From contig CM036753.1 of the NCBI GenBank assembly GCA_020796225.1, forward strand, positions 67,984,365 through 68,048,364: DNA of 64,000 nucleotides. The letters run 5' to 3'. The notes beneath the pieces were generated by a model. It saw nothing but the letters and a program-made list of their open reading frames with translations. It was not told the DNA's origin and made no database searches. This document shows positions 46,901-58,900 of this stretch, in pieces; position 1 is the stretch's first letter; the number at the start of each line of letters is the position of its first letter. The stretch comes from Arion vulgaris. Lineage: Eukaryota > Mollusca > Gastropoda > Stylommatophora > Arionidae. The translations under genes were made by a program, and so were the position numbers.

Positions 46901-49900
46901 TATGACATCTTGCAGACAGTATAAGAATATAAACAGGAAGACTCCAAAACTTCCCCCACCAAAAATTCATGTCAGTCCTTATAGTAGTGTAAACCCAGCA
47001 ATGGGAATGGGGCATGTACGTAATAATAAATAATAATTCCTTTCGATGCTATACGTTCATAGGGCCTGCAAGTAACTTCTCCATACCGCTCTATCGTGGG
47101 CAACCGCTCTATCGTGGGCAACTCGCTCAATCTCATCCATGGAACTGAGACCGATACCTCTTGTCTCTCTCAGCAAAGTTCGTTTCAGGATCTCCTTAGG
47201 TCGACCTCTCTTTCTTGAACCCTTTGCATCCCACTTCAATGCCTGCTTTGATATTCGTTGATCATTTCTCCTCAAGGTGTGTCCAACATATCACCATCTT
47301 CTCACTCTTATAACAGTTGTCACTAGTGGTTGACCAGATATGTCTCTGATTTCATCACTTCTCCTGAATTCGTTCCATTTTATATTCATTATTTTTCGCA
47401 TGTACATATCATACAGTTAATGGCAATACTCAAATATCTTACACAGGATAGAGTTGCCACTGTGGATCATCACTGGTTACATGGAAGCATCTCTCTGTTA
47501 GAACTTTTCAGCGTGAGAAACTGATCGCAGAAGAAGAATTCATCTTCTTTGTACTGGGCAACTTCTTTGAATGCTCCATATCGACCACTTGTTAAACTGC
47601 TCTTTGTGATCTGAGCCTAAGAGTGTACTCTGTGCCAGTTATGCGCCTACAAGTAGGCCAGCACATCTGATTTCTGCAAGGCTTTTATTTACTAGGTAGC
47701 TTTCCTAGGCCCCTACTTCAGTCGCTCTAAGACATGCATTGTAGGTCACAGTGGTACTATTCTTTGCTCCAGATGCGAGCCCCAGCAACACATGGGTGAA
47801 ACTGAATGATTAAAGACTAAAAGAATGCTTAAGAGGAGATACAAAATTCAGGTCAAGAATTTTAAAAGACATTTACACAAAGATTTTGTGAATCTCTGAC
47901 TCAGAAATGAAAGTTTAAATAAGACTTACTGTGTTAAGACCCTCCACACTATTTCGTTGATATCTGTTCATATTGTGTCTGGGATTGTGCCATGATGAAA
48001 GAATGGATGCCTTGGTTTGCTGCAGACATAAAGCTGGTGGTGCAGTCAATGATAAAGCTGAATGATTTGCAGGGATGGGACTCGAACGCTGCTTCCCATC
48101 AATATATTTGCTGCCCTCTTTTGATTTCTGCAAATGCTGCTTTATGAACTGAAGCTGTTTATAAAACAAATATAATAATAAATATTACCATATCAAAAGA
48201 TATAAGAAAAGATGTATTAATATAAATTTTAAAAAACCTGTTCGTTACTGTCTGTAATACCAAATTTTAGGCTGTGAAGGACTGGGGGCATGTGTCTGTG
48301 GAATTTAATGGCCGCATGGCTATTGCATTTGCAGCGGAACTGTTCAGGTTAAGTTTTTCTTGATACCCTCAACAACAACAAAAACTCCTTGGCCGTATCG
48401 TGGATTGAACCTGGGTCTCCAGCATGGGGGCAGCACTCTAATCCATTCGGCCAGACTCTCCACATGCTGTCATAATGATGGTAAAAATGGAAGGAAGATG
48501 ATAAAAACAGTTTTATCTGGTGACTAACAAGAATGTGAAAGTCCATATGAGGTAACTTCAATAAGTTCCAGTAATTTGTGTATTATATAGAAATAAGCAA
48601 GAATACAAATATTTACCATATATATCCTTTACAATAGTCTCCTGCATCTGTACACTTTTTTTAACATAAATATATCTGTTAGAACACATTGCTGGAACCC
48701 AATCATTGACACATCTCTCAGTCACATTGGTGACTACATCTTCTGCATACTTGAATCACTATCTTTTCATTGCAGATTTAAGTGAGGTAACCAGAAAAAA
48801 GCATCAGATGGTACCAGGCTGGGAGTACATGAAAGATGTTTCAGTGGCACTCATATTGTGTCCAAAGGTGAAGGATAGACTACATTGCACTGGGTTTCCC
48901 TATATGGCTCTGTTCTTGTCAGCAGAGATGGCATGCCATCTGCTGAGAGCATTGCACAAAGCATGAACTATGTAGTTCCGGCAACAATCCTAGGGATCTC
49001 ATGAAAAGATTGCATGTGTCAAACTAACAACCTTCAGTATGACATTGTGTGCTGATTCCCCTTTAGGGATCGATGTATTGGTGTATTGTCGAAGGGGGTC
49101 TCTGTGGCTGAGTGGTTAAGCCCTTTGCCTTGCGAGTCGAAGGTCGTGGGTTCGAACCCGGACCGCGCCGTTCTGTTCACGAGTGCAGTTTTTTCCAGAG
49201 ACCCCTAGGATTGTTGCCGGAGCTACGGAGTTCGTGCTTTGTGCAATACTCGGCAGGTGGCGTGCCATTTCTGCAGAGGGGGACCGAGTCATATGGGGTA
49301 AAACCCGGTGCAATGAAGTCAATCCTTCGGCTTTAAAACCCTTTATACAGCATAATCTAGTTATTTATTTTCCATTTACCTAGACACTTCCTTCGTAATG
49401 CCTTCTCTCTAAATTGAAGTAGAAAAAGCTTGATGTCTTCATTTTGTAACAACATATGCTTTATTAATCAAAGTTACTGTTACTGCCTCTAAGGGTGGCT
49501 TCTCAAGCAAAACAAAATTTGTGATATTTCCTATGTTGTCCACATGATGTTGTCTACATGACATGTGATATTTCCTATGTTGTCCACATGATGTTGTCTA
49601 CATGACATGTGATATTTCCTATGTTGTTCAGATGATGATACATGTACAACACACAAACAGATATTTGAGTGAACAATGAAGTTGGAAAAGGCACGCCTGT
49701 ATGGTGGGGGACACGGATAAAAAAGAAAGCAGACCTTCATGCAAAAATCAGTCAGAAGCGCCATACCAGGTGTACTGACTAAGCCTGAATTCATTGCGGG
49801 CGAACGCAAGAAGAACATATTAATGTTACATAAGAAAAGTTGTTTTATCAGGGTCGTTATCAACGTATAACACTTTAATCTCCATGATATAATTACTCAA

Positions 49901-52900
49901 TCAAAAATGTTTACGTTTATTTCCTATTAAAATTCTATTCATTTTCTCCGCTAGTACGTACTACAAAGTGTTATGTTACATTGTGATGTAGTTTACAGCA
50001 AGGCTATGTTGTCTGCATCTTTCATTCTGACACATACATTTTTAGTACTGCATTACTGAGGACAGGTTTACTTTCTCACTCAAATCCCTAATTGATTAGC
50101 CAATCTGTAGTCTGTTATCATGGCCACTACTGAGAGGTGGAGCAGGGTCTTGGTCCACTGACCCTGGCTTCTGTTATCTTAGGCCCTACAATATCAGTCT
50201 TCGTAGTGTGTCGTGTGCAAGTGGACATGCGGCAAAGACAAACAATTTCCACTCAACTCGATCTTGTGCTTCAAAACTAGTCTTATGCTTGGATTTGTGC
50301 ACTCTGCATTGTAGATATTTACTCAGTCTTCATCATTGACAGTTGTTCCGTCTTCTATGACAGTTGGTCCGTCTCCTATGACAGTTGGTCCGTCTCCTAT
50401 GACAATTGTTCCGTCTCCTATGACAGTTGTTCCGTCTCCTATGACAGTTGGTCCGTCTCCTATGACAGTTGGTCCGTCTCCTATGACAGTTGGTCCGTCT
50501 TCTACCACTATGGAATTTGAATCTTCATTAGCAGTTTCGAGATTTTTCTGTCTCTAATTCTACAGCTGTTTACTTTTGTAACAGTTTGGTGTCATCTGCC
50601 CTATCCCTCTTAGTCGCCTTTCTCATAATACAAGAAGAGACAGTGGATCTATTCTTTGCTACCCCGAAAACCACACAGGGAATAATAGTCATTGATTCAA
50701 AAGGAAACAGGTGTCATATTTTAGACTAATCACTCACCTTTAATTGATCCCCTTGACCAAATGAAGCTGACCTACGGTGTGCCCGTTTTTTCCTCTCAGA
50801 TTTACCTTCAATCTCAAATGTCTGAAATATAAATCAAATATTCAGTTCAGTGTTGCAGTGTCAACAATACTATCAGGTTATCTCAGTTATAAGTGAATGG
50901 TAAATCATCATGCTTTCAGAGAACAATAATGGTACCAATGTGTGTAACTATCAAGCTGTATATAGATACTGTCTACAGAAAATCATACTGGGCACAGATC
51001 AGCTAAGACAACTTCCCTTATGCACAAATAGACCTAACAACATGCTAGAGTATAACTCAATAGATGTTATACTATAAAATGGTATTTTGTATGCATTAAA
51101 TCTTATCAGTAACCCATGTGTACAATTCTGAGTTATATTGGACAATATTGTCCCAGGTTATCAGGGGTTTATGATGACCCAGGTCAAGAGGAGAAAATGG
51201 CGATGTGTCGAGCATACCTTATGGAAGACACAGTCGAGAGTCACTAGACAAGCACTTGAGTGGAACCCGCAATGAAAACAAAAAAGAGGACACCCTAAAC
51301 AGACCTGGAGATGAAGTCTTCTTGAGGAACTGAAGAGTGCTCAATTGTCCTGGAAGACCATAAAGAGAACAGCCTGAGACCGAGAAGAATGGCGAACAAC
51401 TGTTGAGGTCCACGAGGAGCGGAGAGGAATAAGTCAAGAAGTATCAGGGGTTTGGGTTAGAGCTAACAAGTCTACACTTAAAAAAACTGACAGTGTTAAG
51501 AATAATTTCAGCGATGTGTTCCATTAGAAGTGCTGATGTTAAAAACTAAAATAAAAATGTTAGAGATAAGTTGTAATGCTATGCTTCAATAGGAAGAGAA
51601 AAGAGTTAAGAGTGTGAGAAGAGAAAAACTGTAATGGCTCTCAGTTTGAGCCACCTTCAATTGGGAAATAGAGAAACAGTGGGAAGTAAAGACATCCACC
51701 GTCATGTTGATTACATTACCCATCAGGTGTCATTAGCCAAAGAGAAATGCGGACCTAATACTCTATTTCCTAATAAACCTCAAACTATGAAAACTGGTTC
51801 TTGGCTTTTACTTCACATGTTTCATGCACAAGGTCAACAATGACATGACTTATTTCTCTCTGCATTCCTCATGGAATATAGAGACTCAATAGTTGTTTGT
51901 TACTTTTCCCAGTCTCTGGCTGATAGTCCAGCACTCCTCAGTTCCTCAAGAAGACTGCGTCTCCATGTCTGTTTAGGACGTTCAATTTCAGTTTTCCTTG
52001 CAGATTCAACTCAAGTGCTCGTCTAGTGACACTTCACTGTGTCTTCCGTAAATTAGCCTGACCCATTGCAGTTTTCCATTCTTACCTGGGTCACCATGGG
52101 TTCCTGTCCGGTTCTTATCCACATGTCTATGTTTGCAACTCTGTTGTACCATCGCAGTCTGAGAATACACTGAAGATATCCTTTGACAAAGGTCTGAATC
52201 TTATTTGTATTTAACTTGATGACTCGCCATGTTTCAGAGCCATACAAACAACACAGATTTCACATCTGAGCTGAATATCCTGAGCTTTGTTTTAGTGGAG
52301 ATGGCTACTAGTAGATTTCCACACTCTGTACAAGATAGCAACGGCTTAGGTCAACTATAGTGGTGGCACTATACTCCTTTTAGAGCACATATAACATAAC
52401 AAAAAAAAGACACATTTTTAAAGAATTGCAAACGTAAATTAAAAATTTTCTTAAAGTTAGTCCCACTAATAAAAGACTATATAAAAGATCATTATGTACC
52501 TGGGTGGATTTGTCACACATGAAAACTCCACTTGGCTGATGGTGATAACTGTTGATATCTTTAGGCCACTGGCCTGTCAGATAGGATGGAACAACAGTAT
52601 CTACAGAACTTGCTCTAAGTTTCCCTGGTATTGGACTGTGTCTTTGTCCTCGAACTTTTTCTGTATATTACATAAAGGTTTAAGAACTCAGTACAGTACA
52701 AAATAGGCCCTTCTGACATATGCACATGTGGCATTAGCAAGAGGACAGAGACACACATCCTGCAAGAGTGTCCAACATACAATGAACAGAGAAAAAACAC
52801 ATGGTCAACCCCTATGTCAGTCCAAGACAATCTATATGAAGATGTACACGGACTCCGGCTGACCAATAACTACTTTAGAAGTATAAATGCCCATGTCTGA

Positions 52901-55900
52901 ACACGGAAGAAGAATTTAGCTGCAGTTTTATTATTCAAGAACAGGCAGGTTTATGAAGAAAAGGACTGTTCATGGACAAGCTACCATATTTGTTATTTAC
53001 ATTGGAAGGAGAGGTGGAATGAAAATTAAAGGAAGGCACAGCATACTGTAGTCACTCAACAACAAAAACCCTGATTGATGATAGAAGTTTAAATATAAAA
53101 ACAGGTAGAGGTAGTTTTAAAAAACAATGTTAAGGTTTTTATCAAGCAAAGGTTACAAGACTATATGGGATACAAAACAACGGTCTGCTATCAAACACTG
53201 CCTTGTGTTGCCAAGGCCACAATGGGAGCAAAGAATAGTGATACTGCAACCTACAAGGCAAGAGGCGACTAGGTAGGGGCCTAGGGGAAACTACCCTAGT
53301 AAATAAAAAGCACATGTGCAGAATAGAAATCAGATGTGCAGGCCTAGTTGTAGGTGCATAACTAGCACAATGTACAATAGTTCTTAGTCTCATATCACAT
53401 ACAAGCCACAAAGAGTGGTTTACCAAGTGGTCGATATGTAGCGTTAGAAGAAGAAATCAAACACAGCACAGTGAAAACATTAATGGGTAGGATTTATAAC
53501 TGTCCAAGCTAACGAACATATACGACTAAATTTAGTACATAGATACGTTTAGAAATTATTTATTCTAAATCTAGTCGCAGATTGTCATTAGCTAGGGCAG
53601 TTAGGAATCCTACCATTAATGTTTTCCCTGTATCTGCTGTGTTTTGCATTGGACAGTCAATTTGTATCCAGTGTTGTCTTGTAATTTTTGCTTGATTGAG
53701 GACTTTTGGTCAAAACAGGACTTTGTTTGGTTTCTGTGATTTGTAAAACTACCATACTTGTTTTCATACTGCACTTTCAGTAAACAGTTCTACTGCAGTC
53801 TTCTCTATTATCGATATCAATAGATGATAACAGCAATATATGAATGAAGCAGTGAAACTGCAGGAATTTGGAATCAAATGTAGCAAAAGCAAGAAGGACT
53901 ACTGGAAAGGTGAATAAGTGTTTATAACCAGCAAGCTACAATAACCATTTGGAGACACACACATGGATGTGCTCAGAACACACAGCAATTGATTGCATTA
54001 ATGTGTTGACAGACATATATCATGGGTGTTACTGGGGGTTATACGGATATCAAGAAGTTAGTCACACTAATAAAGACTGTATGTGAACAAACATGCAAAA
54101 TAATGAGAACAATATATATGGCCTTTTTTCGTCTTTACAGACGGTCAATTGGTAAGTGTTTTACTGTGACAACTTCTGAGTTTTAACGCTTCTCTTGTCG
54201 CTCAGCTCATACCTAAGTATCTTCTCAAAAGACTCTGCGCCTTTCGCTTTCACACAACTCTGTCATCAGCTAGTTTTTCCCATGTGCTGGGACCTATAGA
54301 AAAGTTTTTATTGAGGCTTTGCAGACATCTTTATATCTGAGCAGTGGTCTGCCCTAGTACCTTCTTCCTCCGAAAGTTCACAGAACAACATTTGTTTTGG
54401 TATGCGACAAGTTTCCATTCTTCTCACAAGCCCCAACCACATTAGTCGTCTACTGCTAAGCATGACCATGATGGAAGGAAGATTTGCACAATACACTAAA
54501 AAATAATGTACACGGAAAATGTGCACAGGAAACACAAAATAATATCAGAAAAAAATAATGCAATGCTTACAGGGAACTTAGTAAAGTTCTACTGTAAAAA
54601 CAAGAAGGAACAGTAATATCTGAAGTCAAATAATGGCTTGAAAATAAGAATATACATCACCAAAGTTACAGATAAAATAAACAAAATTTACATTATCATG
54701 AACTAACAAAGTTCTGAAACAGAAAAATAAAACAGTTCATAAAAAAAATGGAACTATAGAGACAAGAATAGAATGGAGGAAAACTGAAGAAGTAAAGACC
54801 TGCACTTGACAAAGTTGGTTTGTCCAAGACAGGCCCAGAAAAGGTTAGATACAGCAGAGTAAACTTAATTCCCTTCTATTTCTTTCCTGAAAAGAGTGTG
54901 AGTTATATTGTGCCGCAGGTTACAGTGAGATATCTGCAACTTTTGGGCTGACGTATCCAGCGTATCCAGTAACAGCACTAAATGTTAGTGACTTGGTTAG
55001 CTTTCCCTCTTCAATCCCTACTAACTTAGCCTGACTGCAATAATGCAGTCTGTTACAAGTACCAATACTTGCAGGTGGAGCAGGGTTTTGGTCACCTCTG
55101 GTTCACAGACACTGAATATTGCCATAGCATTCACTGCATCTTAGGCCTCAAACTTAATTCAAATCTACTGGTGTTATCTTGGGGGTTCAACGTATATTTG
55201 GATTATGTTTTCTTCTACTTCATGCACATTCAGGGATCAACTTGTTTTTATTTTCAAAAGTCTTGCCCCAAAATGGTACTGGCAGCCATCATTAAGTTTT
55301 CTCTGGGTTTTTTTTTAAAAGGGCGGTTTTTAAGCCAAAACATCAACTTCATTGCACCTGGTTTTACCCCATATGGCCTGGCTCTCTCTCCGCAGAAATC
55401 ACACGCCACCTGTGAAGAGTATTGGACAAAGCAGGAACTCCGTAGCTTCTGCAACAGTTCTAGGGGTCTCTGGAAAAAATTTGCTGCGGACAGAACAGTG
55501 TGGTCTGGATTCGAATCCAGACCTTTGGATCACAAGGCAAGGGCGTAACTACATAGCCACAGAGAGCCCCAGTTTTTTTCCTCTGGGTTTTATACAACAT
55601 ACATTCAGTAGTAATGCTATTGATCCAACAACTGTACACAGAAAGAGTTTCTATCTTTAGCACAATATATTGTATCTACGTCTACTGTAGTCCATGTGAA
55701 GTTTGAAGATTACCACTTGTTCTCTATTGAGCTGGTAGTATGTATCATTCTTTTGATAACTCTGGTGTATTGTTACCCCCTGTTTTAACGTATCTACTCT
55801 TGACAAACCTCTTGGCCACTTTATAAGTTATACTTCGGTCAGGTTGAGAGCTATATTTAGAATCTATTAGGAACTTGCACTTTCTCATTTAGTTTTGCTC

Positions 55901-58900
55901 CACAAATTTCAGCAAGAAACGAAATTTACAAGTGATGATTATAACTTAGAGGATGATCAACATCATTAACAGGGATTCATTAAAGTTGCTGTATTAAACA
56001 AATTAAAATCCACACTTGTTGGGGGTGTCGTTGTGTATAAGCAAGCATAGTATTGCTATTACCAGAAGATTGTTAAATTCTATTGCTGGCTGTGTGTGTG
56101 GATATTTATTTTCTACTGAGGAATCTAAAAATGGAAGGGATCACAATTTGATAACGACACAAAGCACTTATGTTATTAGGCATAAATCACAAACAATTCA
56201 CAAGCATAAATAGCATACAGATCACAAAGAGTGGTCAATATGTGATTATTCTATAACAAATTATATTATCGATACAAGAGAAGACTGCAGTAAAGCTATG
56301 TAGCAACAGCGAAACAAGTAAAAACAAAGTAATGTAGTTTTACAAAACACAAAAACAATACACAGCAACGTTTCGACCAAAAGGATTTTATCAAGCAAAG
56401 GATACAACAGAAGTGAAGAAATTCACTTCATACATGGCACAGAGCATATAGAATCGGATAATAAACTCCTAACAGCCCTAAAGTGAAAATCTGTGACTAA
56501 ACACAAATAATGAAATAAATGCAAATTTTTTTTAAACTGATTCAGAAGCACTTGAGCATTTAGCTCTTCGGCTCAGTACCATGGACATCGTAACCCTTCG
56601 GTTCGGTGTCATGGACATTGTAACCCTTCAGTTCGGTGCCATGAACACCATAAATCTGGAGAACCTGTGGTTTTTCTGCCGGCCTGCGGAATTGAACCCG
56701 CACTCACAGGGAGCTTGTCACCCCGTAGTCCAACGCGCTACGAACATGCTGGGCAGACGGGCTTATAAATAAATAAATAAATAAATGCAAATAACTAGCA
56801 GTGGAAAAAAGAAGATAAACAATAAAAACCAAATATATATAAAACATATATACATTTAACATATACACATAGAGAATATGAAACATGAGAAGAGAAAGTA
56901 CTAAGAAGCATAGGAATGTAGTCTTCTTCTTCTTCTTTGCGTTCGTTCTTTACGACCAATTTTAATCACTCTTTGTGATATGTTTGATTTTTGCCAAGAA
57001 CATTTATACGTTGCACATTGGTTTGGTAGGCCCCTAAACGCATAGACTTCTATATGTTTAGGACACATTCATCCAATTTCAGCCAAACCTCCTTAGTCGC
57101 CTCTTACGACATGCGTGGCAGGTAACAGTGGTTCTATTCTTTACACCCCAAATTTGGGCCCGGTAACCACTCGGCGAGGAATATAGTCAAAGCAAGGGAT
57201 ACAAAGTGCACAAAGAAGTTGAGAGCTTTCCTATAGACCAGACCTCATAAAGTCAGACTTAACTCAAATAAATGAATAAACAATCTGAAATGAACTGAAA
57301 TAAGATCACTTTCTAAAAACTGAGCTCCGTTTGAATGTATCAACAGATCACAAGAGTTTTGCAGAGCATCTATGAATACCAGAAAACATGAACATCAGAT
57401 GAACAGAATGCAACTGAGATTCCAGTGATTCTTTGGTGTGTTCAAGTTAGCTACTCAAAGTGGCTGTGGAAGGTCACTGAGTTAAGTGGCTACATACCAG
57501 TGGAAGGGAATTATTTGCAAGGTTTGTATTTGCTAGTGGTAAAACTACAAACTTAAACTGTGATGTTAGTCATAATATGAACAAGTAATGCTGAGCTTTG
57601 TTTAAAGCTATTTAATATTGTCAAATTTAGAATTAAGTTCAATTTACTAGTCTTAAAAAAATTAGAAGGAAAAGTCCAGAGATACAGAAGACCAATGGAG
57701 AATTTAAAACCTCACTGTTAAACATTAAATGAGATCATAGCACCATTAAGGCATTAAGTCCAGAATAAAAACAGATTGTAGACTTATGCAGCTTATGGAT
57801 ATTACAAAAACAAGTGCAGACAAAAACACAAAAATAAACTAAAAGGTTTTTTGAATTGCAAACAACAATAACACAGCAAAATAAGAATGATGCTATAGAT
57901 ATGAAAAGTGCAGTGAATATGGCAAACATATAGAAAGAAACAACAATACAAAACAACAACCATTTAAAAGTATATTAATGTATTCATGAACTAGAAAAGA
58001 GTTATTAGATTGAATAAATAAACATATGCAGAAGTATTTATATGGTTAAGAGTACTGCATGAAGGAAAAATTACAGCGGCCTTTGAAATAAAGACTGGTG
58101 TGCGATAAGGCTGCCTTCTATCACCCTTCCTTTTCCTGCTGGCTATTGACTAGATAATAAGATCAACAACATCCAGGGGGAGAAATGGAATACAATGGAC
58201 CATGATGAGTCAATTGGAGGATTTAGATTTTGCAGACGATCTAGCACTCCTCCCTCACAGCCATCAACAGATGCCAGAGACAACAACTAAACTGGATATC
58301 TCACCACAACTGTGTCTGACTATTCATGGGGAAAAACAAAGATCATGAGATTAAATGATAATTCCAGAGACCCGATCATACTGAAAGGATCACTATGAAA
58401 GGAAGTGGACATATTTACATATCTGGGAAGTGTTATCAACATTCAAGGTAGCACAGATGAAGATGTTAGGGTTAGAATACAAAAGGCAAGATCAGCCTTT
58501 GCCATTCTGAAGAACGTATGGAGTTCAAGAATGATCAGGAGTAAAACTAAGATAATGATGTTTAACTCAAATGTCAAAGCTGTACTTCTATGTGGAGCAG
58601 AGACATGGAGAACAACTAAGGGGAACACCATAACGTTGCAGACATTCATCAATAGATGCCTGCACAGGATACTCCATCTGCGATGGTATGGCAGGACTAC
58701 AAACAGGGAACTCTGGTATAGAACGGAACAACGGCAGATGGAACAAGAGATAAGGAGCAGAAGGTGGCGTTGGATAGGACCCACATTGAGGAAACCCCCT
58801 AACAGCACATACCCCTGACAGGTACCATGTTGGCCCTTGCAGCAAGGCTGATACTTGTAGGTCCCACCTTTTGACTCAGTATTCATCTTATGACAGGGAA

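Noticed and set aside
49093..49165. tRNA-Ser gene
   Set aside because: The A and B boxes are present, but the same text heads at least four other dispersed copies with a conserved non-tRNA body, so it is a SINE head.
50323..50557. Open frames on both strands with 7-residue repeats
   Set aside because: A 21-bp tandem repeat keeps any stop-free frame open; there is no start context or neighbouring coding signal and it lies inside an intron.
58443..58886. 147-codon minus-strand frame
   Set aside because: Shadow of the reverse transcriptase piece on the plus strand.
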